Positions 52,933-60,866 of a stretch of 64,000 bases of DNA are shown in pieces (positions within the stretch are counted from its first letter, which is position 1; the number at the start of each line of letters is the position of its first letter). This DNA comes from JABMMZ01 sp044368575 (GTDB lineage: Bacteria > Bacteroidota > Bacteroidia > NS11-12g > UBA955), in assembly GCA_044368575.1 (NCBI GenBank), contig JBIPPH010000005.1:17451-81450 (forward strand). Reading direction: 5' to 3'. The translations under genes and the position numbers were made by a program. The notes below the pieces were generated by a model, which was not told the DNA's origin, did not search any database, and saw only the letters and a program-made list of their open reading frames with translations.

Positions 52933-53517
52933 TTAGTTTTGAAGGTATACTGCTTTGTCTTCAATCATCTTTTTTAAATTGATTAAGGCATAGCGCATAC
53001 GACCTAGCGCAGTATTGATGCTGCAATTGCAAACATCTGCTATTTCTTTAAAGCTTAAATCACCATAATGGCGAAGGATTAATACTTCTTTTTGCTCAGC
53101 TGGTAATTGCTTAATCAAATCTCTCAAACCATATTTACTTTGATCTTTTATTACAGATTCTTCAGAATTTGAAGCATCTAATAACATATTGGCAAACACA
53201 TCATCATCTTCACTTGAAGTGATCATTGGCATACGTTTGGTTCGTCTGAAATGGTCCATAGACAAATTACGAGCAATGCGAATAACCCATGGCAAAAATT
53301 TACCATTCTCTTCGTACTTGCCTTTCTGCAAAGTGTGAATCACTCTCAAGAAAGTCTCTTGAAAAATGTCTTCAGCAATGTAGCGATCGTTCACTACTAC
53401 ATAAATAGCACTGAACACCTTGGCTTTGTAGCGGCTAATTAACATATCCATGCATGCGTTGTTGCCAGACATGTAAAGCGCTAACAATTCTTCGTCGTTT
53501 TTTTGATACCTTTTCAT
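52933..53517 (-). CDS. ECF RNA polymerase sigma factor
   Basis: 194 aa, sigma-70 family ECF type. Region 2 (DMLISRYKAKVFSAIYVVVNDRYIAEDIFQETFLRV, about 20-56, includes the -10 contact) and region 4 (LPAEQKEVLILRHYGDLSFKEIADVCNCSINTALGRM, about 138-174, HTH) are present with a short linker. Similar ECFs in Bacteroidota form housekeeping or stress regulons. The cognate anti-sigma is not a usual FecR-type. Confidence 0.93.
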   Translation of the reverse strand: MKRYQKNDEELLALYMSGNNACMDMLISRYKAKVFSAIYVVVNDRYIAEDIFQETFLRVIHTLQKGKYEENGKFLPWVIRIARNLSMDHFRRTKRMPMITSSEDDDVFANMLLDASNSEESVIKDQSKYGLRDLIKQLPAEQKEVLILRHYGDLSFKEIADVCNCSINTALGRMRYALINLKKMIEDKAVYLQN

Positions 53518-53719
53518 ACTAAAACCTGATTAAGTAAAGGCAACTTACCTTTGGTAGAACTTATTCTTATAGGCGTTTGATTTAAGTATGGCTATAGTCT
53601 ATAGGCTGTATCGATTGAATTAATTAATTGCAAGATAGTAAAATAAAATCAATTTCCAAAAAAAAATTAAAAAAAGTTTAAAAACCTCATAGTCTGTTGT
53701 GTACTATGTTAGAAAGACT

Positions 53720-53727
53720 TAAATTTG
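53720..53727 (+). promoter_or_regulatory. Bacteroidota promoter of the SRP RNA gene
   Basis: TAAATTTG with TTG at 53697-53699, a 20-nt spacer. The RNA begins 5 nt downstream, which also calibrates where transcripts start relative to this element. Confidence 0.8.
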
Positions 53728-53731
53728 CACT

Positions 53732-53819
53732 GCAAGTTTGCACGACCAGCTCCTTGTGAACTCCCCCAGGGTGGAAACACAGCAAGGGCAGCAGGTTGAG
53801 CGGTGCGATGTGAACTTGC
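53732..53819 (+). ncRNA. ffs: Bacterial small signal recognition particle RNA (4.5S)
   Basis: An 88-nt hairpin: the GCAAGTTTGCA end pairs with TGTGAACTTGC, and the conserved loop region contains GGTGGAAACACAGCAAGG, the SRP54-binding core typical of 4.5S RNA. A T-rich run (TTTTTTCTTTT) follows directly as terminator. It works with Ffh for co-translational targeting. It is 25 nt upstream of hisS. Confidence 0.93.
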
Positions 53820-53844
53820 TTTTTTCTTTTATCAGACACTTTGA

Positions 53845-55197
53845 ATGAGCAAAGCAAGCATTCCTCAAGGCACAAGAGACTTCTCTCCCGAAGTCATGGC
53901 GAAAAGGAAGTTCATTCTAGGACATATAGAACGTATTTACCAATCTTTTGGATTCATGGCTCTAGAAACGCCAGCCATGGAAAACCTTAGTACACTTACA
54001 GGGAAATACGGCAATGAGGGCGATCAATTGATCTTTAAAATCCTCAACAATGGTGATTACTTAAAAGACATAGATGTGCTTAACATCGATGCCAAATCTT
54101 TAACCCCAAAGATTGCCGAAAAAGGATTGCGCTATGACTTAACTGTACCTTTAGCAAGATTTGTTGCTATGAATAGGCATGGTATTCAACTGCCCTTTAA
54201 ACGTTATCAAATTCAACCTGTATGGCGTGCAGATAGACCACAAAAAGGCAGATACAGAGAGTTTTGGCAGTGTGATGCGGATGTTTTAGGTACAGACTCT
54301 ATGCTATGTGAGTCAGATTTTATTCAGATTTACCACTTGGTTTTTGAAGCCTTAGGCATCAAGAATTATCAAATTAGAATTAATCACAGGGCATTATTAG
54401 AAGCAGCATGCGAAAAAGCCAATGCTGCAGATTTGTTTAAAGCCATCACTGTCGCCATTGATAAAATGGATAAGATCGCCTGGGAAGGTGTAGAGAAAGA
54501 ATTACAAACCTTGGGCTTAAATAACAGTCAATGTGAAATTCTTGCTCAATTCCTTGTTAAACGCCCTTTCAACCAAGACGCAATTAATACTTTAAATACG
54601 CTTTTAAACGAACAAAGTAAAGCAGCTAAAGGGATAAAAGATCTACAGCAAATCTTAGATTTCTGTAAAAACAACTCAGATAATGTGATATTGGACGGCA
54701 GTCTTGCCAGAGGATTAGATTATTACACAGGCTGTATTTTTGAAGTCATCATAAACGATGTTGCCATAGGCAGTGTTAGTGGAGGTGGCAGATACGATGA
54801 ATTAACCTCCGTTTTCGGACTAAAAGAGGCCATATCTGGCATTGGCATTTCATTTGGTATTGATAGATTGTATGATGCCATGGAAGCCTTGGAATTGTTT
54901 TCTGGTAAAACACCAGCCTTTACAGATGTGCTCTTTTGCCCAATGGAAGACACTGCATTACCTTGGTGTATTGAACTTGCCGCGCAACTAAGACAAAACA
55001 AGCTCAAAACAGAAGTCTACCCTCAAAGCAGCAAACTTAAAAAACAATTAGACTATGCCAATGCAAAAGGCATTAAAGCAGCCGTGCTGATTGGGTCAAA
55101 CGAAATCAATACACAAAGCTTAAGCGTTAAAAACTTAATTACTGGCGAACAGTTCTCATGTAATGCCAATGACCTATTAAAAGTTGTTTTGGGTTAA
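53845..55197 (+). CDS. hisS: Histidyl-tRNA synthetase
   Basis: 450 aa class II synthetase. N-terminal PQGTRDFSPE, motif 2 in KRYQIQPVWRADRPQKGRYREFWQ-type sequence (about 115-138), the histidine-binding LARGLDYYTGCIFEV, and motif 3 in SGIGISFGIDRLYDAME, then an anticodon-binding domain. It charges tRNA-His, whose gene is at 37.8 kb. Transcription may run on from the SRP RNA promoter. Confidence 0.97.
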   Translation: MSKASIPQGTRDFSPEVMAKRKFILGHIERIYQSFGFMALETPAMENLSTLTGKYGNEGDQLIFKILNNGDYLKDIDVLNIDAKSLTPKIAEKGLRYDLTVPLARFVAMNRHGIQLPFKRYQIQPVWRADRPQKGRYREFWQCDADVLGTDSMLCESDFIQIYHLVFEALGIKNYQIRINHRALLEAACEKANAADLFKAITVAIDKMDKIAWEGVEKELQTLGLNNSQCEILAQFLVKRPFNQDAINTLNTLLNEQSKAAKGIKDLQQILDFCKNNSDNVILDGSLARGLDYYTGCIFEVIINDVAIGSVSGGGRYDELTSVFGLKEAISGIGISFGIDRLYDAMEALELFSGKTPAFTDVLFCPMEDTALPWCIELAAQLRQNKLKTEVYPQSSKLKKQLDYANAKGIKAAVLIGSNEINTQSLSVKNLITGEQFSCNANDLLKVVLG

Positions 55198-55251
55198 TTC
55201 ATTTTTCACCATTAACACCTTAAATTTTAAAACTAATTAAACTCATATAAA

Positions 55252-55896
55252 GTGCAAAACATTTATCAAAAAATTTTCGATAATAACAAACGTTGGGTGG
55301 CCTCGAAAAACGAGCAAGATCCGGATTTCTTTAAAAAACTAACCTATGGTCAAAAACCACCGATTCTCTGGATAGGTTGCTCAGACTCTAGGGTTCCCGC
55401 CAATGAAATTACAGGAACTGAACCTGGGGAGATATTCGTTCACAGAAACATCGCTAACATGGTTGTTCATACTGACATGAATATGTTAAGTGTATTAGAT
55501 TATGCTGTTAACATATTAGAAGTCAGTCATGTTATCGTATGCGGCCACTATGGATGTGGGGGTGTATTAGCCGCACTTGACAACAAACAAGTTGGTATTA
55601 TTGACAATTGGCTTAGGCACATCAAAGATGTATACCGCTTACATAAAACTGAAATAGATGCAATACAAGATCCTGAATTAAAAAGCAGGCGAATGGTAGA
55701 AATCAATGTTCAAGAACAAGTCTTTGACTTGTCTAAAACCTCAATTGTACAAAATGCATGGGGCGCTAATCGTGAATTGCACTTGCATGGTATTGTATAC
55801 GATGTAGCCAACGGTGTGCTAAAAGACCTAGAACTCAATATTAGCAACAATCAACACCTTGACAACGTATACCAGTTAGACATAGACCATATCTAA
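55252..55896 (+). CDS. Beta-class carbonic anhydrase
   Basis: 214 aa, GTG start at 55252. Zinc ligands C43 and D45 in GCSDSRVPANE, H99 and C102 in CGHYGCGG; Arg47 forms the Asp-Arg dyad. Cytoplasmic enzyme interconverting CO2 and bicarbonate. No signal peptide. The CSDSR context is that of the type I, normally open-site enzymes. Confidence 0.95.
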   Translation: MQNIYQKIFDNNKRWVASKNEQDPDFFKKLTYGQKPPILWIGCSDSRVPANEITGTEPGEIFVHRNIANMVVHTDMNMLSVLDYAVNILEVSHVIVCGHYGCGGVLAALDNKQVGIIDNWLRHIKDVYRLHKTEIDAIQDPELKSRRMVEINVQEQVFDLSKTSIVQNAWGANRELHLHGIVYDVANGVLKDLELNISNNQHLDNVYQLDIDHI

Positions 55897-55962
55897 ACAA
55901 AAACTGTTAGAAAAAAGTGGAAGTCTATTGGGCTTTTAACAGGTCTAAACCTGAAATTTTAC

Positions 55963-55970
55963 TATCTTTG
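55963..55970 (+). promoter_or_regulatory. Bacteroidota -7 promoter element of the PaaE-like gene
   Basis: TATCTTTG ends 17 nt before the ATG at 55988; the in-frame TTG at 55979 would be near the transcription start, so ATG is preferred. Confidence 0.6.
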
Positions 55971-55987
55971 TTTTTTGATTGAACCAT

Positions 55988-57085
55988 ATGTCAACCCCTA
56001 AATTCCATACGCTGAGTGTTAAACACGTAAAGCGCGAAACCCCTGAAGCTGTATCTGTCACCTTTGATGTACCTGCAGCGCTTCAAGCGGATTATCAATT
56101 CACACAAGGGCAAAGTATTGCTATAAAACACACAATTAACGGCCAGGAAATTAGAAGAAGTTATTCTATATGCAGTAGCCCTCTAGATGGCGAATTAAAA
56201 GTAGGGATTAAACAAATTACCAATGGTGTATTTTCTACTTATGCCAATACCATTTTAAAGGCTGGCGATCAGTTAGAAGTCATGACCCCAACAGGTCATT
56301 TCTACACAGAGTTGAATGCCGACAATCAAAAACAATATTTAGGGATTGCTGCAGGCAGTGGTATTACGCCATTGCTTAGCATTATAAAAACCACTTTAGT
56401 TAAAGAGCCTAAGAGTCAATTTACGCTTGTATATGGTAACCGCAACACTGGTTCAATTTTGTTTTTAGAGGATTTAGAGGCGCTAAAAAATCAATTTGTA
56501 GACCGCTTCAAAGTGCTTTATGTGCTAAGTCAAGAAGCTGTTGATGTAGCCATTTTGAACGGTAGAATTGATGCAGCTAAAGCCCAAATGTTGGCCGAGC
56601 AAAATTTAATTCAAATTCAGAACATTAATGAGGCTTTTTTATGTGGGCCAGAGACTATGATTATGGACTTGAAAGCCTACTTGTCTGATAAAGGCTTGAG
56701 CAGCAAACAAATCCATTTTGAATTATTCACCTCACCTTCTACCACTCAAGTAACAAACACCAATCAATTACAAAATCAAGCTCAGTCTGAAAACCAAGGC
56801 CCTACAGCTAAAGTAAGTGTTAAGGTTGATGGACTTACCTACCAAATTGATTTACCCTACAATGGTGAAACCATATTAGATGCCGCCTTAAAGAAAGGCG
56901 CTGATTTACCATTTGCTTGTAAAGGAGGTGTATGTTGCACTTGCAGAGCCAAAGTAACACAAGGCAGTGCCAGTATGGACATGAACTTCTCTTTAGAGGA
57001 TGATGAAGTAAAAAAGGGTTATATTTTAACTTGTCAGGCCCACCCTACCTCTGATGAAGTTTTTGTTGACTTCGATATCAAGTAA
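55988..57085 (+). CDS. PaaE-like flavin/[2Fe-2S] oxidoreductase
   Basis: 365 aa. An N-terminal FAD-binding FNR domain (EIRRSYSICSSP, RxYS motif), an NAD(P)-binding domain (GIAAGSGITPLLSI, FLCGPETMIMDL) and a C-terminal plant-type ferredoxin domain (about 270-365) with CKGGVCCTC and a fourth Cys in ILTCQAHP. This is the architecture of PaaE, the reductase of phenylacetyl-CoA epoxidase. The oxygenase subunits PaaABCD are not here, so it may serve another oxygenase. GH3 follows after 6 nt. Confidence 0.9.
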   Translation: MSTPKFHTLSVKHVKRETPEAVSVTFDVPAALQADYQFTQGQSIAIKHTINGQEIRRSYSICSSPLDGELKVGIKQITNGVFSTYANTILKAGDQLEVMTPTGHFYTELNADNQKQYLGIAAGSGITPLLSIIKTTLVKEPKSQFTLVYGNRNTGSILFLEDLEALKNQFVDRFKVLYVLSQEAVDVAILNGRIDAAKAQMLAEQNLIQIQNINEAFLCGPETMIMDLKAYLSDKGLSSKQIHFELFTSPSTTQVTNTNQLQNQAQSENQGPTAKVSVKVDGLTYQIDLPYNGETILDAALKKGADLPFACKGGVCCTCRAKVTQGSASMDMNFSLEDDEVKKGYILTCQAHPTSDEVFVDFDIK

Positions 57086-57091
57086 GATGCT

Positions 57092-58651
57092 ATGACCAGC
57101 AATTACACTAAGAACATATTAAGACCCATAGTAAATGCTGGAAAACGCTTAGCGGCTCCTTTTGCAGTTGGCAAAGACAAAGCCTACCAACAACAATTAA
57201 GAACTCTTAAAAAATTACTTAGTAAAGCTAAGGATACCGAATTTGGCAAAACTTACGGATTCGCCGAAATTTTAAAAGCCAATTCAGTTTATAAAGCCTA
57301 CAAACAACAAGTGCCATTAATGGAATACTCCAAAATGCACGATTGGTGGCAAAGGGCATACAATGGTGCTGAAGATATTTCTTGGCCAGGCAAAATAGAA
57401 TACTTTGCATTGAGTTCAGGCACTTCTGAAGGCAGTAGTAAATACATTCCAGTGTCGCAAGACATGATTAAGTCTATCACTAAAACCAGTATCAGACAAA
57501 TCATCTCTATCGCCAAAACCGACATCCCAAAGGATTATCTGACCAAAGATTACTTAATGATGAGTGGAAGTACCAGCTTGTATTTTAATGATGAGGGCAA
57601 AACCTATGCTGGAGATTTAAGTGGCATTACCAGTGGAAGAGTGCCAGGTTGGTTTGATCGTTTTTCAAAACCACCACATGATATTCGCAGCGAAAAAAGT
57701 TGGGAGAACAAAATCAACCGCATGGTTGAACAAGCCCCTCAGTGGGATATTGTTGCAATTGCTGGTGTTCCAGCTTGGATACAAATTCTGTTTGAAAAAA
57801 TCATTGCGAAATACCGCCTCAAAAACATTCATGACATTTGGCCAAACTTTAGCGTTTACATTTGGGGTGGCGTAGCCATTGAACCCTATAAAAAGAGTTT
57901 AGATGCCCTGTTGGGTCAACCCATCATGTATTTTGAAACCTATTTGGCTTCAGAAGGTTTTGTAGCCTATCAAACTAAGAAAGATGCCAGTGGCATGCGA
58001 TTAAATTTTAAAAATGGGATGTTTTTTGAATTCGTGCCATTCAACGAAGACAACTTCGACCAAGATTACAATTTAAAACCCAATGCTAAAGTTTTGAGCA
58101 TTAAACAAGTTGAAAAGCATGTCGACTATGCTATTTTACTAACAACATGCTCAGGCTCATGGCGTTATTTGATAGGTGATACCATTCAATTTACAGACAT
58201 AGACTTATGTGAAATTAAAATCACAGGTAGAACCAAACATTTCTTAAGTATATGCGGAGAACATTTAAGTGTTGACAATATGAACGAAGCTGTTTCGAAG
58301 CTAAGCGACCTAATTGACACACCGATTAATGAATTCACTGTTAAAGGCCTGAGCCATCAAAACACCCATAGCCATCAATGGTTTATAGCTTGTGACAAAC
58401 CCAATTTAAATGAAGTGGATGTTGCTCGTCAATTGGACGAATTTTTAATTCAAACTAATGATGATTACGCCACAGAACGCAAACACGCCCTAAGTTCAAT
58501 TAAAGTCAAACTTATTCCATCTGATCTCTTTATTTTGTGGATGCAAGAACAAGGCAAATTCGGCTCTCAAAATAAATTCCCAAGGGTATTGAGCTCATCC
58601 AAATACGAAGAATGGATTGAGTTTTTAAAACAGCAACAAATTACTTTTTAG
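57092..58651 (+). CDS. GH3 family adenylate-forming protein
   Basis: 519 aa. A GH3 auxin-responsive-type acyl-acid amido synthetase: the ATP P-loop equivalent LSSGTSEGSSKYIPVS (about 107-122), YIWGGVAIEPY, YFETYLASEGFVAYQ, and near the C-terminus ITGRTKHFLSICGEHLSVDNM. Enzymes of this fold activate carboxylates as adenylates and join them to amino acids or amines. The bacterial role is unknown. Coupled 6 nt after the PaaE-like gene. Its end overlaps the DUF4197 gene by 11 bp. Confidence 0.88.
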   Translation: MTSNYTKNILRPIVNAGKRLAAPFAVGKDKAYQQQLRTLKKLLSKAKDTEFGKTYGFAEILKANSVYKAYKQQVPLMEYSKMHDWWQRAYNGAEDISWPGKIEYFALSSGTSEGSSKYIPVSQDMIKSITKTSIRQIISIAKTDIPKDYLTKDYLMMSGSTSLYFNDEGKTYAGDLSGITSGRVPGWFDRFSKPPHDIRSEKSWENKINRMVEQAPQWDIVAIAGVPAWIQILFEKIIAKYRLKNIHDIWPNFSVYIWGGVAIEPYKKSLDALLGQPIMYFETYLASEGFVAYQTKKDASGMRLNFKNGMFFEFVPFNEDNFDQDYNLKPNAKVLSIKQVEKHVDYAILLTTCSGSWRYLIGDTIQFTDIDLCEIKITGRTKHFLSICGEHLSVDNMNEAVSKLSDLIDTPINEFTVKGLSHQNTHSHQWFIACDKPNLNEVDVARQLDEFLIQTNDDYATERKHALSSIKVKLIPSDLFILWMQEQGKFGSQNKFPRVLSSSKYEEWIEFLKQQQITF

Positions 58652-59360
58652 AATCTGCGTAATTAAACGCCTTTTTCATCAAATCTGTCAATCGTTTTGA
58701 AGGATCTGTTCTGATAGCATTTTCCTCTTTTTCTACTTGATCAAAAAGTGCCTTCATGGCTTTGTCAGTTACATATTGGTTCAAATCTGGATTCTGCTTA
58801 GTTACTAAAGGGATTTTGTTATAGGTATTCACCAAATCAGCCCAATGCGCAGTAAAACCCACTTGACTTAATGATTGCTCTATTTGAGGTTTAAATGCGG
58901 CTTGTAATGAAACACTGGTAGTTTGTTTTAGATAATTTGTAGCGGCCCCATTGCCTCCCGTTAATATAGACATTGCGTCAGTAAATGACATCTTAGTTAC
59001 TGCATCAATGAAGATGGGTTTAGCGGTTGCAACTGCCTTTTCTGCACCGTCATTCAATTGAAAAATAACTTTATCAACTTGATTACCCATACCAATCGAC
59101 CTCAATTTATCAGCCATTTTTTGAGCGTCTTCAGGTAAAAGTATCTTTAAAATAGCATTGTTATTAAAGGCGCCTGTTTGAGACAATTGCGCAACACCAT
59201 TTGAAAACCCCTGTTTCAAGGCATCTTTTAAACCATTCGCTGCTTCAGATTGAGTGGGCACAGTATTTAAATTTGAAATCACATCGGTCGCAACAACTTT
59301 TGCAACGTCACATGCGCTGAACAATATCGATAAAACGCCGATTAATAAATATTTTTTCAT
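58641..59360 (-). CDS. DUF4197 domain lipoprotein
   Basis: 239 aa. Lipoprotein signal with lipobox FSAC (Cys17). Body matches DUF4197: ALKQGFSNGVAQLSQTGAF, ILLPEDAQKMADKLRSIGM, AKPIFIDAVTKMSFTDAMSIL, and ALFDQVEKEENAIRTDP. Periplasm-facing, lipid-anchored; function unknown. It is 12 nt downstream of the MarR gene and probably cotranscribed with it. Confidence 0.9.
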   Translation of the reverse strand: MKKYLLIGVLSILFSACDVAKVVATDVISNLNTVPTQSEAANGLKDALKQGFSNGVAQLSQTGAFNNNAILKILLPEDAQKMADKLRSIGMGNQVDKVIFQLNDGAEKAVATAKPIFIDAVTKMSFTDAMSILTGGNGAATNYLKQTTSVSLQAAFKPQIEQSLSQVGFTAHWADLVNTYNKIPLVTKQNPDLNQYVTDKAMKALFDQVEKEENAIRTDPSKRLTDLMKKAFNYADSKK

Positions 59361-59372
59361 TATTCAAAAGAA

Positions 59373-59828
59373 TTACATTTCATTTCTGAGCGCATCTAAC
59401 CAATCAGACAATTGCACAATTTCATTTTGATTAAGGGCACTCATCTGTTCATAAAACGCATAGATTTTAGGATTGATTTGAGCCAATACTTCTTCGCCTT
59501 TGTCTGAAATCTGCAATAAGATTTGACGCTTATTTTTAGCATTGCAATGTCTGCTGATCATGGCTTTGTCAACCAATTTATCGCAAAGTCTTGTAACATC
59601 TGGGTTTTTGTCAAGCATTACAGCTTTTAAATCACCACAAGTTGCATAGCCTTTTTTTCGACCATTTAAGATTCTCAACACATTGTATTGCGGCAAACTA
59701 ATGCCATAGGGTTTAATGATCATTTTTAAAGCGTCTTGCAAAGCATTTGCTGTAAAAATAATATTAACGATGGCCTTCTCGTTCAGATTACTAAATTGAC
59801 TAGTTAATATGGCTTCTTCAATTTTCAC
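59373..59828 (-). CDS. MarR family transcriptional regulator
   Basis: 151 aa winged helix. The core ISLPQYNVLRILNGRKKGYATCGDL and MLDKNPDVTRLCDKLVDKAMISRHCNAKNKR, with helix-turn-helix around residues 40-95 and the wing DRR-like CNAKNKRQILLQIS. Represses genes in response to small aromatic ligands in known members. It precedes DUF4197 by 12 nt, so the lipoprotein may be in its regulon. Confidence 0.92.
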   Translation of the reverse strand: MKIEEAILTSQFSNLNEKAIVNIIFTANALQDALKMIIKPYGISLPQYNVLRILNGRKKGYATCGDLKAVMLDKNPDVTRLCDKLVDKAMISRHCNAKNKRQILLQISDKGEEVLAQINPKIYAFYEQMSALNQNEIVQLSDWLDALRNEM

Positions 59829-59855
59829 AGTTCTACAAGTATAAGTGTTTTTTAA

Positions 59856-60539
59856 TTAATGTTTTAAGGATTTTAAGTGTTTTAAGGCTTCTCTTTTACT
59901 TAAAGGTTTCAAAGGATAGGTATTTACAAAATTAATCACCCAGTCAGGTTGCGTTCGTGCATATTGCCTAAGCGCCCAGCCAATAGCCTTTTGAATAAAA
60001 AACAAATTAGAGTCCGCATGCAATTGAATAACATGCGTCAAATAATCAGTATCTGTTTTGGTTTTGTAAAGTAACTGGTGAATGATACTAGCTCTATTCA
60101 GCCACATATTACTACTACTCTCCCACTTGTTTAAAATTGCCATTTTAGTTTGAGGGTATTGCATCAAAATAGGACCAACACATTGACTGCACAGAACATC
60201 AACGGTGTCCCACCAACTGTGACGAGTTAATAAATCCTCAAAGAGTAGAATAGTCTTTTCTTGCCAAATGCGTTTGTTTTTTTGTGCAATAACAATTGCA
60301 GCATAATGAAACTCTCTGGCTTCTTGTTCCCACAACTGGCTGAGTAACCACTCAAAACGTTTGGCATCTGGATGATATCCCTTTAATATGGGTTGTAATA
60401 TTGCTAATCGATCTGGTGCTGAAATACCCAAAAACACAAATTGATCACGCATGTAGGCAGACATTGCCTCTGCTTTTTTGGGATTAGCCGCAGCCTCATA
60501 AGCCATTAAAATTTCAGAAAGGACTTGCTGCTCGTTCAT
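59856..60539 (-). CDS. DNA alkylation repair protein (AlkD-like HEAT repeat)
   Basis: 227 aa from ATG 60539; an upstream in-frame ATG (60578) would add a hydrophobic stretch not seen in the family. HEAT-like helical repeats with HSWWDTVDVLCSQCVGP, FFIQKAIGWALRQYA and AREFHYAAIVIAQ resemble AlkD. AlkD removes N3- and N7-alkylated bases. The Trp-Asp region looks conserved, but an exact active-site assignment is not possible by eye. Confidence 0.85.
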   Translation of the reverse strand: MNEQQVLSEILMAYEAAANPKKAEAMSAYMRDQFVFLGISAPDRLAILQPILKGYHPDAKRFEWLLSQLWEQEAREFHYAAIVIAQKNKRIWQEKTILLFEDLLTRHSWWDTVDVLCSQCVGPILMQYPQTKMAILNKWESSSNMWLNRASIIHQLLYKTKTDTDYLTHVIQLHADSNLFFIQKAIGWALRQYARTQPDWVINFVNTYPLKPLSKREALKHLKSLKH

Positions 60540-60607
60540 TGAGCTAACAAAATAAATCAAAAAACTGCTCACAATCATTAAAAAATAGCAAGTTGTGAGT
60601 TAATTTT

Positions 60608-60626
60608 ATTTAGAAAAATTCTAAAT
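60608..60626. promoter_or_regulatory. 19-bp palindrome upstream of feoA, candidate iron-regulator operator
   Basis: ATTTAGAAAAATTCTAAAT, perfect 8+3+8 inverted repeat ending 15 nt before the feoA ATG. It overlaps a weak TAAATTG promoter-like sequence. Its length and position suit a DtxR- or Fur-type repressor. The regulator is not encoded here. Confidence 0.6.
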
Positions 60627-60641
60627 TGCGGGCCAATTTCT

Positions 60642-60866
60642 ATGAAAGCCACAGATTTAAGCCAAGGCGAAAAAGCTACCATTCTTGAGGTCGAAGCTGG
60701 CGAGCTAAAAAACAAACTCATTGAGATGGGTTGTTTTGAGGGCAATTTCATACAAAGATTGTACACGGCCCCTTTGGGAGATCCAATTGCTTTTGATATT
60801 AATGGTTATATTCTAGGTTTAAGAAAAGAAGAAGCAAAATACATATTAGTTAATAAAATTGATTAA
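60642..60866 (+). CDS. feoA: FeoA ferrous iron transport accessory protein
   Basis: 74 aa SH3-like protein. ATILEVEAGELKNKLIEMGCFEG and the PLGDPIAFDINGYILGLRKEEA segment match FeoA. It assists FeoB at the inner membrane. It overlaps feoB by 8 bp. Confidence 0.95.
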   Translation: MKATDLSQGEKATILEVEAGELKNKLIEMGCFEGNFIQRLYTAPLGDPIAFDINGYILGLRKEEAKYILVNKID

